A stretch of 60,000 nucleotides of DNA from Bolinopsis microptera. Lineage: Eukaryota > Ctenophora > Tentaculata > Lobata > Bolinopsidae. The stretch lies in contig NC_087082.1 of NCBI RefSeq assembly GCF_026151205.1, positions 6,643,908 through 6,703,907 on the forward strand, given 5' to 3'. Under the pieces are notes generated by a model. The model was not told the origin of the DNA. It saw nothing but the letters and a program-made list of their open reading frames with translations, and ran no database searches. Shown piece by piece: positions 1 through 12,700 of the stretch (its first letter is position 1; every line of letters starts with the position of its first letter). A program made the translations under genes and the position numbers.

Positions 1-1170
1 CGCGGCTCACTGTCGATGGCGCACTACCTATTATATTTATAAGGAGTAAGAAATTTTAACTTTCAGTGATATCCTTACTCTTAGAACCAATTGTAACGGC
101 TACCTTGATGCTTGAGTAGTTTACACTCTACAAGTACATAAACATTGGCATATATTTATTGGTTTTATTATAAAACAAGGTACGATGAATGTTGTTTTGT
201 TTAAAGTGGGCAATAGAGACGAGTTGACGTCTCCTAATCATCATTGGATGATGGTTATATTTTTTTTTATACATCTCACGGCTTAACCACCCTCTATCCT
301 TTCGCTATACCTTATCTTAAAAGCCGCGCACCATCAAATATGGCACCTAGGCGAAACTCACCGATCATTCCAAAAAGAGATCCCCGGAAGCACATGTGAG
401 ATCCCCGGAAGCATGTGTAGCAAACGAATATCGAATAAGGGTGGCTCTTCAGCATCCAATTCAACAACATATGATTCGTTGCAGTCACCGCAGGAAGTTG
501 GAAGAAGTGAAGAGATACCAAATATTGTGGTCTTTTCTAAATATAACTGTAATACATTGATGTAAAGTTTATTTGAATTTTGAAATAAATAGCTCCTTAG
601 GCTAGTTAGATTAGCTATAAATACTAAGCAGAGCTTACTTTTAGATCAGCCCTTCCAGACGATCTCGAAGGTTCCTCCCAGCTCGCCAGAACGGAACTCG
701 ATGGTCCACTTCGAATCTGTACTCATACACATAATATTATAAGTTAAACTTAACTTGTGTTAATATTTTACCATACTACACGTAATCAAACAAATAAACC
801 CTGTTTACAATGAGATAACATCACGTGATGGAATCACGTGTTTTGATAACAAAGCTAGAGAACTAAGGGTAAGGAGCACACTGCTTTTCATGTGTTTTAT
901 AGACTAGCCAGGAGTTCGTAGGATAATGACTTGCTAGTTGGTTTGTGTGTACATAGTAGGTCTGTGATGCTTCTAGTGATAATACAAAATTTTTAAAATT
1001 ATTATATAAGAACTATTATAAGAGTTATATTTATAAAGAACAAATTTTATGCAAGATGGACAAGGAGAGTAACTTATATATTGAGGCACTTTCCTTGTTC
1101 ATCGAGAATGACTCGGACCGAAATCTGGTTCAACATTTTTCTAGAAACTACTTTTGTTCATGTTTCATGC
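1..1170. repeat. Direct repeat, left copy (partner at 3022-4178)
   Basis: This stretch is repeated nearly base for base at 3022-4178. The differences are a 14-15 bp gap near position 44 and scattered single changes. Identity ends sharply after TTTCATGC in both copies. The left edge is outside the window, so the true unit may be longer. A 69-residue minus-strand reading frame (312-521) is identical in both copies only because the duplication is recent. No gene is supported. Confidence 0.9.
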
Positions 1171-1300
1171 CCCTATAAGTCGGCCCCCGCAATATCCTGG
1201 GTCTAACTCAGAACAGATCATGTTATTCAATTAGTGACGTTAATAATTTACCATATTGTGATCAATCCACGGGTCTAGGAGGACTATAGTGCATTTTAGC

Positions 1301-1549
1301 AAAGAAACTGCTGCTAACTGCTGCTCACTGCTGCTCACTGCTGCTCACTGCTGCTCACTGCTGCTCACTGCTGCTAACTGCTGCTCACGAGGCTGCTAAC
1401 TGCTGCTAACTGCTGCTGTCGCGCGCGCCCATAGCAGCAGTGAGCAGCAGTGAGCAGCAGTGAGCAGCAGTTACTGTTAGCAGCAGTGAGCAGCAGTGAG
1501 CAGCGCCAGCAGTGAGCAGCAGTTAGCAGCAGTTAGCAGCAGTTTCTTT
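1301..1549. repeat. CTGCTG decamer hairpin element
   Basis: The left arm is a run of CTGCTGCTAA/CTGCTGCTCA decamers starting AAAGAAACTG. A GC-rich loop (about 1418-1433) separates it from a right arm of GCAGCAGTGA/GCAGCAGTTA decamers ending CAGTTTCTTT. The arms are mutually complementary, so each strand can fold into a long imperfect hairpin. The flank GGAGGACTATAGTGCA recurs inverted at the half-element near 23450, and a complete relative lies at 22873-23117. It is therefore a dispersed family, not a simple triplet expansion. Confidence 0.85.
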
Positions 1550-1950
1550 GTGAATCATAACTTATATGGAAAACATGAGAAAATTTGTCGAAACAATCAA
1601 AGGAATGAAAGGATCAACTCCGTGAGATAAATGTAATACTATTACTATTACTACTAGCTCAAGACAATGCACACTGCTCGTCAAAACGTATCAACTCGTC
1701 AATGATGTATCAGCTGCAATACTTCCCTTCGTGTAACAGAAGATTTGTCGACGAAATACAGCTTACAAATGTGTATATTTGAACACAGTTACAAATTAGC
1801 TTGAACACGTGAAATTCTATTTCATTGTAATGCACGTTTCCTGTTTCAGTTTGTAAAGTAAAATGCTTCCCTGGAGAGTTATGGGCAAAAAACCGTTTTG
1901 GTCACGTGACAGGCTAGTAAAACACGAATTCGATTGTTTATTTTGGGCTC

Positions 1951-2030
1951 GGGTTAGGGTTAGAGTTGTGGTAAGGGTTATGAATAGCTTCGGGGTTAGC
2001 CTTAGGGTTAGGGTTAGGGTTGGGATTTGG
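1951..2030 (+). repeat. Degenerate TTAGGG repeats
   Basis: About a dozen imperfect copies of GGGTTA or close variants. They look like an eroded interstitial telomere-type repeat. The nearby segment 2140-2200 is related, inverted, to about 58370-58430. Confidence 0.7.
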
Positions 2031-3021
2031 GTTTTGTAAAACCGTTTTGTGCGGCTGCAAAACCATAAAAACCAAAGTCACGTGAAATTTTTGGGCGAGC
2101 GAATATTAGTAAAAGACAACTATTTGACGGATGATACTCGTATAAATTTCTTCGAAGTAGCGCACGCCGCTTTCTTCTCAAAATACTAGCCCGAGGCAAG
2201 TGCTCCAGCTCACGGCTGTTCAGAAGGCCGATTTCTGCGATCTTTTAATCATGGATACTGATAGGATTTTTTTCGGATTTATCCTATGGCTATAGTATTT
2301 TGTTACGATTTATTACATTTTACCTCGCTTTTAAAAAGATCACAAAAAATGTTTACAATTTTTTGAAAAAATTTAGTCCGTGAAAAACTTGTCCGCGAAC
2401 ATTTTTTCCGATAAATGAGTTATGCTTTGTCAAAGTGGATGCTTTTAAAAATGAAACCGAAAGTCTTTAAACTTTGTATTGGTTTTATGTATAAGTATCG
2501 ATTCGCATGACTTGTGACAAAATACCCAATTAGAGTTAGTACAAGCCAAACACAAGGATATCTCGTGTCACAGATCATATGCACCTGTTGCAGCCAGTCG
2601 CCAAGACCATGGTCGCTATAAGCAAAGGTAGGTGTAAAAGTCGCGTAATTTGATGAAATTCGTTGATTTTTGTCGTATTATTCTGTCATATCTTCGGCTC
2701 CTCGAATGAGATCATTCTGAAAATTTGTGAGGACCTTCCAATAGGGCTTTCACAACTGTATGAAAAATTTGGTGGATATCAGAGTTGATATAGTGATTAC
2801 AATGGGGCAAAATGGGACAAAATACGCTGCTTTTAGCTGTAACATAATGTCTGATGATTGGATATGCTAAAAAATGTTCGGACAGTTTCCTTGGAAGTCT
2901 AAAAGTAAGCTAACTAATTTTTGTTAAAATTGGATCGAGGGAAGATTACTCAATCCGCATTTGTTTCAAGAATTTTGTGCTGGCCAAAATTAGCGCTAAA
3001 AACAATCCTACAGTCGGCATG
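2031..3021. other. No gene seen; dispersed-repeat sequence
   Basis: I see no convincing coding sequence. About 2820-3060 matches 5100-5300 in inverted orientation, sharing a block around GCTGGC..AAATTAGCG and TAATGTCTGATGATTG. It therefore belongs to the same repeat family as the insertion at 5065-5417. Confidence 0.5.
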
Positions 3022-4178
3022 CGCGGCTCACTGTCGATGGCGCACTACTTATTATATTTATAAGGACTTTCAGTGATATCCTTACTCTTATAGAACCAAT
3101 TGTAACGGCTACCTTGATGCTTGAGTAGTTTACACTCTACAAGTACATAAACATTGGCATATATTTATTGGTTTTATTATAAAACAAGGTACGATGAATG
3201 TTGTTTTGTTTAAAGTGGGCAATAGAGACGAGTTGACGTCTCCTAATCATCATTGGATGATGGTTATATTTTTTTTATACATCTCACGGCTTAACCACCC
3301 TCTATCCTTTCGCTATACCTTATCTTAAAAGCCGCGCACCATCAAATATGGCACCTAGGCGAAACTCACCGATCATTCCAAAAAGAGATCCCCGGAAGCA
3401 CATGTGAGATCCCCGGAAGCATGTGTAGCAAACGAATATCGAATAAGGGTGGCTCTTCAGCATCCAATTCAACAACATATGATTCGTTGCAGTCACCGCA
3501 GGAAGTTGGAAGAAGTGAAGAGATACCAAATATTGTGGTCTTTTCTAAATATAACTGTAATACATTGATGTAAAGTTTATTTGAATTTTGAAATAAATAG
3601 CTCCTTAGGCTAGTTAGATTAGCTATAAATACTAAGCAGAGCTTACTTTTAGATTAGCCCTTCCAGACGATCTCGAAGGTTCCTCCCAGCTCGCCAGAAC
3701 GGAACTCGATGGTCCACTTCGAATCTGTACTCATACACATAATATTATAAGTTAAACTTAACTTGTGTTAATATTTTACCATACTACACGTAATCAAACA
3801 AATAAACCCTGTTTACAATGAGATAACATCACGTGATGGAATCACGTGTTTTGATAACAAAGCTAGAGAACTAAGGGTAAGGAGCACACTGCTTTTCATG
3901 TGTTTTATAGACTAGCCAGGAGTTCGTAGGATAATGACTTGCTAGTTGGTTTGTGTGTACATAGTAGGTCTGTGATGCTTCTAGTGATAATACAAAATTT
4001 TTAAAATTATTATATAAGAACTATTATAAGAGTTATATTTATAAAGAACAAATTTTATGCAAGATGGACAAGGAGAGTAACTTATATATTGAGGCACTTT
4101 CCTTGTTCATCGAGAATGACTCGGACCGAAATCTGGTTCAACATTTTTCTAGAAACTACTTTTGTTCATGTTTCATGC
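3022..4178. repeat. Direct repeat, right copy
   Basis: Second copy of 1-1170, with the same order of blocks, including the CATCACGTGATGG motif near 3830. Sequence after 4178 differs completely from that after 1170, which fixes the right breakpoint of the duplication. Confidence 0.9.
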
Positions 4179-4343
4179 TGCTACTCTGATTATTATGAGC
4201 CGAAAATATTTGTTCGGTCTTCTCAAGTCCGTACCTACATTCGGAAGGCTGTGGATGTAATTGGTTCCATATAATTATAAAGAACGTGATATTTGGCCCT
4301 CGGATTGAAAGGAGAATGCGAAAATTTGGCATGGTATAAAGTC

Positions 4344-4395
4344 TATAAACCATCAAACATCCTGAGCAATAGCTCAGGATGTTTGATGGTTTATA
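4344..4395. repeat. Perfect 24-bp inverted repeat with 4-base loop
   Basis: TATAAACCATCAAACATCCT and the next four bases GAGC are followed by the loop AATA and then the exact reverse complement (4372-4395). A transcript would form an uninterrupted 24-bp stem. It lies outside any gene I can define and is absent from the region after the left copy of the direct repeat. It could be a small mobile-element relic or a hairpin RNA; the sequence alone does not decide. Confidence 0.85.
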
Positions 4396-4533
4396 CCAAC
4401 AACCCTGCTAGCTAACGGTCAGAGATTTAGTCTTATGGCAGCCTCAGCATGGTAGAGCACAGCAAGGCTGACCAAGACATAGCTAATTTTCTATGTTGAT
4501 GAAGAAAGTTGGGACCAACTCGTTTTAGTTTTA

Positions 4534-4586
4534 CACGTGACATGTGACTTCAACACGTGAATACAACACGTGATTGAAATCACGTG
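4534..4586. promoter_or_regulatory. Cluster of four CACGTG E-box palindromes
   Basis: CACGTG occurs at 4534, 4554, 4567 and 4581, with a related CATGTG at 4541. This hexamer is the core site of bHLH factors (USF/MYC/MITF class) in animals. Similar TCACGTGA motifs recur through the window (about 825, 1903, 10660, 26025, 26160, 59510). The cluster is 2.1 kb upstream of gene 1, so a regulatory role is only a possibility. Confidence 0.35.
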
Positions 4587-4699
4587 GAGTCAACATATGC
4601 TTACCTTTTCTGAACCTTCGGAGTCCATCTGCCCTTAATAGCTTAAAGTTAATGATGATCTTTATTTCTAACACCTACACGAAAAGACAGTAACTAGTA

Positions 4700-5560
4700 C
4701 CTTGGACAATCGATATTCAGGATCACAAAAACACAGTCCACACTTATAGACTATAGACTTATAGAGTCTGACGAACTTTGTTTTATTGAGCCGTACTGTC
4801 TACCCTTTTAGGAAACTTCCACCGAAGTATCCACCATCGGTTGTACTGTCCTATTCCATACTGTCCTGAAATTCACAATTCAACAAAATAATTTTCAGTA
4901 CGTTGTTTTAAATTTATAGTAATTAGCATGTCGTCAGTAAATATTATCATACAACAATGTATTGAAAATTATGATGCTGAATTATAATTCTTAAATATTA
5001 TTAACAGACTCACTATTTCTTTTATTTTCTTACACCGCTTAAAAATTAGAATTATAATCTCCTAAAGCCGCTCACATTATAGGCCGTGTGCTATCGACAA
5101 TGAGCCGCGCAAACTGACTGTAAGATGGTTTTTTAACGCTAATTTCAGCCAGCAAAATAGTGAATAGAATTACATATTTTGTAAACTTCCCTCAGTCTAA
5201 TCTTAACAACATTTTTGAAAAAAGAAGCTTTTCGAAAAATGTGGAGCATATATACAATCATCAGACATTAAGTTATTGCTCAAATTAGCTGCTGTTTTGG
5301 CTCCAAAAACCGCGCATCATTAAATATGGCACTATGACGGAACTCGCTGATCATTCCAAATAAGTATAACAAATTTGATGGTACACAATTTTTTTAAATC
5401 CGACTAAGTTTAATTTTATCTCCTACTCACAACTCAGGCAGGACAATTATAGCCATATAACTGAAACCGGGGGACTCAGTGTTATTTGCTGAACTGTTCC
5501 CGAGTACACTTACATTGTGAGACACGATGCAAAAACATTATTTTAGTACGTTGTTTTACA
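4700..5560 (+). repeat. Gene 1 far-upstream block, paralogous to 23120-23530
   Basis: Collinear blocks here match the region upstream of gene 2: TATAGACTATAGA, GTAATTAGCATGT, GATGCTGAATTATAATTCT, TTTCTTTTATTTTCTTACAC and TTGTGAGACACGAT. The match shows that the duplicated unit behind genes 1 and 2 reached at least 2 kb upstream of the start codon. The gene 1 copy is interrupted by the element at 5065-5417. The gene 2 copy is interrupted by a CTGCTG-type half element. Confidence 0.75.
5065..5417. mobile_element. 353-bp insertion with 8-bp target duplication
   Basis: The insertion is bounded by ATCTCCTA at 5057-5064 and again at 5418-5425. At the paralogous position near 23300 the flanks are joined with no insertion. 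An 8-bp duplication is what hAT-type transposons make, but I see no clear terminal inverted repeat, so the class is open. Its interior is related to 2820-3060 (inverted) and to the CGCGCACCATCAAATATGGC block near 330. Confidence 0.7.
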
Positions 5561-5839
5561 AAAATAGCATAACTACAGTAAATTTGACAGGCAGGACAGC
5601 GAGCTACTTCGTCATCATAGTTGTTGAGTGCTTATGGATCTACCTCAAGGTTTCTCAGTAGACCAAACAGATAGTTGTTACTGTAGATAGGTTCCGACAA
5701 AATAGTAACCATAATAAAAGTATAAAGATAGTAAAAGAGGGACCGAAGAGTGTTCCTGTATGTTGGGTGTTCTTCTCTTCTTCTTTATTGAGGGTGGGGT
5801 GGATATCCAAAACAACGTGCCGGGCACTCGCTATCGTGT

Positions 5840-6651
5840 AATTTTCATTATACATGTACTGCATAAATGCAAAAAGAATTGAGTGATATATATAATCATG
5901 TGTTTATACACTCATTCGGTGTCCGAATACGGGAAAGTTAATCATCATGAAAATTTGTCAATCTTAGGCATCATGAAGAAGTGTCTGTTTAGAGTATGCT
6001 GCGAGCTTAACACTAATCAGTTAGTCAGTCCAATCATCCAGGCACCAAGTTGTAACGTTACAACTAGGCAACTTTTTGAACATCCTTTGCAGTTTTTTTA
6101 TATTTTGTACTTTTTAATTCAATTTCAAACTCTTGTGCTGCAGGTTCATGATTTCTCAGCGTATGTTTGCCTATATCATAGAACATACAATCCTGCATGG
6201 TGTGCTTGTGGGCGATTCAGTTTCACAGGCGACCAAAAATCTATATTGGAATAATACCATAATAATATCGTGATATTTTCTATTTTCGAAAATATGTTTT
6301 CCGATTACAAAAAGAAATTTGACGCTGTGAAAATACTAACAGACGGAGAAAATAATTCTTTAAATTCGTAGAATACCGGGCCCGACGTCAAGTTCACTAC
6401 AGTTGCGTTAACGTGACCAATTTGCTTTTGATAAAGGCCCTGAATCTGATGAATAACGATGGACTAGTCTTAGTAAGCCGAGCTTTGGAACATGTGTAGG
6501 CGTGAAAGGGCGTCAGATAAATTTAAAAAATGAGAAACATACGAGTATTTAACTTGCTCGAGCACTTTTTAAAATTAAAAGGTTAAAATCGGGGTATCGC
6601 GCAAACGGCAAAGCTGACCAAATAATGAACTAAACATGTAATTCAACAGTC
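5840..6651 (+). promoter_or_regulatory. Conserved upstream region of gene 1
   Basis: Most of this block aligns with 26560-27380 upstream of gene 2. Shared landmarks are CATTCGGTGT, TTAGGCATCATGAAGAAG, CTCTTGTGCTGCAG, TGACC.ATTTGCTTTTGATAA and ACATGTAATTCA.CAGTC just before the ATG. The last motif is also kept upstream of gene 3 (about 49080-49109), with CAAATAAT at roughly 35 bases before the ATG. The promoter probably lies in this block, but I see no certain TATA box or start site. Confidence 0.5.
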
Positions 6652-6723
6652 ATGGCTGTAACTACAGTAGTGCTCCTCGCTTTATTTGTGGCCCTGTTTG
6701 CTCCCGGCACAGCCAACAGTGAG
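6652..6723 (+). CDS. Gene 1 exon 1: signal peptide
   Basis: Twenty-four codons starting MAVTTVV. They form a hydrophobic core (LLALFVALFAP) followed by GTANSE, which fits a secretory signal cut near the end of the exon. The ATG sits in AACAGTCATGG, which is kept in all three paralogues. The donor is GAG|GTGAGAG in phase 0. The same exon at 27381 (gene 2) and the start of 49110 (gene 3) support the start codon. Confidence 0.8.
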
Positions 6724-9700
6724 GTGAGAGTTTAAATCAGTTTATGAATTTATTTCAACCAAAAACGAATCAGTGATATCATTTTTGTTTTTTTAAATCC
6801 ATTATCCGTATCGGTATCTTTGTTATTTCAAAGTTATAATTTATGATAATTGCTTTAAAGATTTTAATCTTATCTGGAGTTTCTTTTAGAAATTAGTCAC
6901 GATTTTTAAAAATACGCACATCCCGAATCCGACATACCTTGGCATAATGATGATCGTTGATTTTTTTCAGACGGAAGTAGCAGACCCCGAAAACGTAGCA
7001 AAAGCAGAACTAGTAAAGAAAGAGGTAAGAGTTTCAATTAAAATAAACTTTATCATCTGTTCAACACTAAATTAGTTTAACAGTTGAAAATAAAAACGTT
7101 GCACACGTGGGGATACGCCCAAATTGATGGAAAATTGTTCAAATGACTAAATATTGCAATTTTCACGATTTTTTCCTTTTCACCCTTTTGAAAAAAGGCA
7201 ATAGTGAAAGGTTACGAATGGACGTTTTTGCAGAAAAACGTGGATTTTGGAGATAGCGTAATAAGCCCAACTTGAATGTGGCACGCGTAGTCTACTGATG
7301 TTTCAATATTATTATTATAAGGTGAGCTGATTAGAGCTTATATTAATAGTTATAGTGAAATGGAAATCTAGCGTCCGCCAAAACGAAACAACGGGCGCAA
7401 TTCTTGTTATCAACTTTGGAGTCCCGTTTTAATGTAAGCTCTTATTGAAATCTTTTGAAACTTTGCATGCTTATTAAACTACATATAAAATACCAACATA
7501 CAAAAATGTACGGGGATTCAATATTGAATGCGCACGCAACGTCCGCTCAAAATTTGCACGTGCGAAAGGTGAGAAATTTGCTCATTTTTGATTTCTATTC
7601 TGCTTTCCCACGACAGTAACATGGCATTGTTATACAGGGTGGGCCAAATGTCAGTACCCATACGTTGGCCTTATCAGCTCAGTCACTGAGTGCCCAATTG
7701 AAATAATTCTTTCTGGTATGACTTACTTAAAAAGGAAAAACTGCGGGACAAATCTAAAAGATCAGGCCTAGCAGAGGACTATGAAAAGTTCTCGCAATGT
7801 AGAAGAGATTTTCAAAATTTGGTCGACCAAAAATTTATCTCCAATTTTAATGATGATAATGATCCAGCTCTCATATCAAAGAAATTCTGGGCACATGTAA
7901 AATCGACGTCAAAATCTACTCGCATACCAGGTACAGTAAACTATAACGGCATATTTAGAAACAATCCCTTAGACCAAGCTGAAATGTTCAATGAATATTT
8001 TGCCGAACAGTTTTCTGAAGCGAGTAACTGTGATATTGATTTTGACTACAGTAATGATTCTGTAGACGACATTGAGTTCAGTACCAGCAGAATCCGAAAA
8101 ATTCTAAAAGACGTCAATGTTAATAAAGCTGCTGGTCCAGATGGTATCCATGGCAAAATTTTAAAGAACTGTAGAGATAGTATTGCATATCCACTCTCAA
8201 GCCTTTTTAAAATTTCATATAACATAGGTCAGATACCAATTACCATCTGAGTGGAAATTGGCTAACGTAGTACCTGTGCATAAGAAAGGCCCCAAAACTC
8301 TAGTTGAAAATTATTGGCCAATCTCTCTCACCAGCCTTGTAATCAAAATTTTTGAGAAAATTGTGAGAGATGAACTGTTGGCAAAATGCCAGCATAAAAT
8401 ACATGACAACCAACATGGTTTTCTTCCTCAGAGGTCTTGTACTACACAAATAGTCGGGTATATAGACTGTCTCTTTCTGTCTATCAACGATAATGTCAGA
8501 ACTGATGTGGTATACTTTGACTTTGCCAAGGCCTTTGACTCAGTTAACCATGATGTCATCATAAAGAAATTAAAATCGGAATTTGAAATTAATGGTACAC
8601 TGTCGAAGTTCATTATGAACTATCTCAAAGACCTCAAACATTGTGTTATAATTGGGGGATCCCACTCAGAACTTAAGAATGTTGAATCAGGGGTTCCCCA
8701 AGGCTCCATTTTAGGACCTCTGTTCTTTGTACTCTTTATTAACGACATGTCAGAATGCGTAAGTGAAGGTACAAAGATAGCCCTATACGCTGATGACACC
8801 AAAATATGGCGTAAAATCACGGGCTGGAGAGACCATGAGATCCTACAAGCAGACATAGACGCCCTGCATTGCTGGGCAGTAAGAAACAAAATGAAGTTTC
8901 ACCCAAATAAATGCAAGGTGCTCTCTATATCTAGCAAAATGAGCGAAAAGGGAATTTTGAGTTTTTCCCCCTTCCAGCTCTTTGTCTACACCCTAGATGG
9001 AATGGCACTAGATTTCGTCCAAAGCGAGAAAGACCTCGGGGTTTTTGTTAGAACAGACCTTAAGTGGGAGGAGAACATAGTCGCCCTCTGTACGAAAGCT
9101 AGTTCACGTCTGGGTCTAATGAAAAGAACTCTACGGTTTATTAAGGACCGTAAACAAAAAAGGGCATTCTATCTAGCGCTGGTTAGAAGCCCTTTCGAAA
9201 ATTGCAGTGTTGTCTGGAGACCAACAAGTGTAGTTCTTAATAACAAAGTTGAAAACATCCAGCGCAGAGCAGTTAAATGGATCCTTGGCGAACATGATCA
9301 TCACTATAATGACATAAAATATTTGGCTCGGTTAAGAGATCTAGACATGTTGCCAATGGAGCTGAAGTTTGAATACACAGACCTTCTATTATTTCAGCAG
9401 ATATACAATGGCCAATCTGTACTGAAGCTCCCATCCTATTTAACCCCGATAACAACCAGTGAACAGGGTAGATTGCGTTCAAATATAAGGAAACCCTCGA
9501 GATATAATGAAGCTGATACATCTCAAATGCCTGATATCAACCAGAGGCGACAGAACAGACACGACAACTTCTCCCTGAAATGTACTGTGCAAGCAAAGGC
9601 ACACCCCTTTAAGAGAAGCTTCTTCTTCAGAACACACAGTGTCTGGAATGATCTACCGACTGACCTTAAAGAGATAAGTGATGCCGGAACTTTCAAGGCA

Positions 9701-12700
9701 AACCTGGCAAAACACTTATAGTTCTGGGACAAAATGACAAACCCCGACTAATAAGTCCTTACTGGGCCGCGCTCAGCCTGTCATTCCGCCGAATTATGAA
9801 CATAACAGCCTGAGGTCCCCAGGTAACTAAGTCCAGGAATGCAAATGATATTTACAGGTGGGCCCCCGCCACTGATAGATCGGTCACGATGCTGAATATA
9901 ACAATATAACAAGTATAATAGAACTATATCTATTAAATCACATTTACATTCTGTCGCCAGGATGTGGCCCTCGCGTGGTCCTCAGTGAATATACGAAATT
10001 GGATTACGCGAAATTAAATCAGTATCTAGCCATGCTTTTCAGCGCTGTGTTACGAATTCCGCGCAATTATGCATTATTGCTCATTACTGCCACATCTTCG
10101 GTCGCATCGTGGTGACATTATCTATCATTATATTATTTATTTTGACAATTCTATTTTTGTGTGTTCTAGATTAATTTTGTGTGTTTAGATGGAGGTGGTG
10201 TTAGTGAGTCTGGGGGTAGAAATATTATTTGTAATACGTATATCCCCAGAACTTGTACCACTTACCCATGCTTTTAGTATTTCTACAATATGGTCTACGA
10301 CTTTTACACAGCATAATACCCCATGATGTCGTTTATTTTAAATTCTCTTTGCTGTATTGTATATGTACTATTTGTAAAAGTTTCAAATCAAATCAAATCA
10401 AAACTATACCACCACTGGTTCGAGGAATTTGTCAAATCGAAAAATATTCGAGTTCATTTTTTTCAAATTAACGTTCATTTTTGCATTTATTTGATAGTTT
10501 TGATAGCCGGATTGAGCTAAATTTTATTGAATTGTGTTCGGCCATTCAAATTACGTTTGTCCTGAAAAAAAATTAGAACTATAGCTTCTCAGATAACCGA
10601 GATATGAAGCATAACGAGTTTATTCATTACGTGTGATCAGGTGATTGGTTTACCTAATCACGTGATTAGGTCACCCCGTTAACCACCCCATTGAACATTA
10701 TGGGAATTGTTAAGGCTGCCCAATTAAGGTGTCGTGTCAAGGTGTCACATAATCAACCAGTCAATTTTGTTAACGAGATACAGAAAATGCTTGATAACTT
10801 TGTCATTTCTCATCCGTTTTGCCATGTTATCAGATCATTTGCAACATTTAATAATCATGTTCAGATAACACAATATAGGTGTTTTAATATTGAATAGGCG
10901 TGGTCTAAAATTTTCGAATTTTCAAATTTTGACGACGGAATCCTCGATCCAGTAAATACAGTATCAGAGGTCAACCGGGATCGGAATTTTCAATAAAGGG
11001 GAATTCGTAAGCCGTGATAATGGGAAAAGCGAGCGAGCAATTTCATTCTCGGTATCATTTTGCATTTGTAAACGGTTATTCAAATTAATATCATTTACTT
11101 TTGTTTGGGAAAGAGTCCACTCTACCCATGATTATTAAATTGATTTATATGATGATTTTGATATCTTAATCTGTTATATAAAAGTATAAAGTGCAACAAA
11201 TAATCCTCACCACTTTCAGAACCACCACATCAGAATTTCATTACATCTATTATAATAGGAGTCCTAAAATCAGAAGTGTTTCTGGTTTCTAATATGCTTT
11301 ACACTTCCTCCTTTACACTACCAAGGAGGTGTCATCAATAGATTGAGGCACAAGCAATAGAGTTTTATTTGATCGTGGAATCTAGACCATGCTCAACCAT
11401 GAGTCATAGACCAAAATACAATATGTATAACAACTCACATGTTGGCAAGAACTTTTATATTCTATAATCGTGGAACTTTATATTTTAATCAAAATAATGT
11501 GACCATATCTTATCTTAAAACATTACAGTGATAGTAATATAATAACGTATATTTTAAAGTTATTACAGTGATTTATATGATGATTTAATATTTTTGATCT
11601 TAGTCTATTCTATGAAATACCAGCAACAAATAATGCTCACCACTTTCAGAACACACTACTAGAGACGAGAGGAAAGAGAAACAAAAATAAAAAAGATAAG
11701 GCCGGTCCAAGAAAAAACAGAAAAAACAGAAAGAGAAAGCCACTACCGGAGGAAGATCCGGTAAGGGTTACATTTCATTACATTTATAGGAGTCCTAAAA
11801 GTAAAACCAGAACGGTTTCTGGCTTACAATGTGATCTTAATATGCTTCACATGTCATCCTTTATACTTTTATATTACTAAGAAGGTATCATTAATAGATT
11901 ATTAGGCACAACCAATTGAATTTAGGTGGATCTATAGACCATTCGAGTACTGATCAACCAGCTGCATTGACAAAAATATCAGTATCAGTATCAAATCACA
12001 TCACGCTTTGGCTCCAATTTTATATTTTATCTATGGAAATGATTTTATGGATTATAAGAAGTGAATGTTCTCATCATACAAAACATTATTACCATGTTTT
12101 ATCCTAAAATTTCGCAAGAGTAGTAATAACGTGTATTTTCAAGTTATTTTATTGATTAATATGATAATTTTGATATCTTAATCTATTATATAAAGTGTGA
12201 TAACAACAAATAATCCTCAACACTTTCAGAACACATTCCTTGAACATGTAGCCGATTGCTTTTTCGAACCAGGAGATCGCATAGAGAGTGACATTTTTAA
12301 TCTTTCCGGAGAAGAAGAACTAGAGACGAGAGGGAGGAGGGGAAACAATAAGAAAAATAAATCTGCTCCAAAAAAAAACAGAAAAAACAGAAGGAGAAAG
12401 CCAGTACCGGAGGAAGATCCGGTAAGGGTTACATTGCATTACATCTATAGGAGTCCTAAAAGTAAAACCAGAACGGTTTCTGGCTTACAATATGATCTTA
12501 ATATGCTTCACACGTCATCCTTTATACTTTTATATTACTAAGAAGGTATCATTAATAGATTATTAGGCACAACCAATTGAATTTAAGTGGATCTCTAGAC
12601 CATTCGAGTACTGATTAACCAGCCATTGACCAAAATATTAGTATCAGTATCAAATCACGCTTTGGCTCCAATTTTATATTTTATCTATGGAAATGATTTT

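Larger units (their letters stand above)
7729..10402 (+). mobile_element. 5'-truncated jockey/CR1-type LINE in gene 1 intron
   Basis: A coding region for a LINE connecting segment, reverse transcriptase and C-terminal region is followed by a 0.65 kb tail. The tail ends in short AAATC repeats at about 10383-10402, as is usual for this LINE class. The endonuclease domain is missing, so the copy is 5' truncated. It lies in sense orientation inside gene 1, between exon 2 and the basic exon at 11650. Confidence 0.8.

Noticed and set aside
312-521. 69-residue minus-strand frame found again at 3320-3529
   Set aside because: Identity follows from the recent direct duplication; no domain, signal peptide or splice context supports it.
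1301-1549. CRISPR-like or triplet-disease-like repeat
   Set aside because: There are no spacers, the unit is a decamer in inverted arms, and the genome is eukaryotic.
5883-6254. 123-residue plus-strand frame upstream of gene 1
   Set aside because: The paralogous sequence at about 26600-26960 has frame-breaking gaps and stops, so the frame is not maintained.
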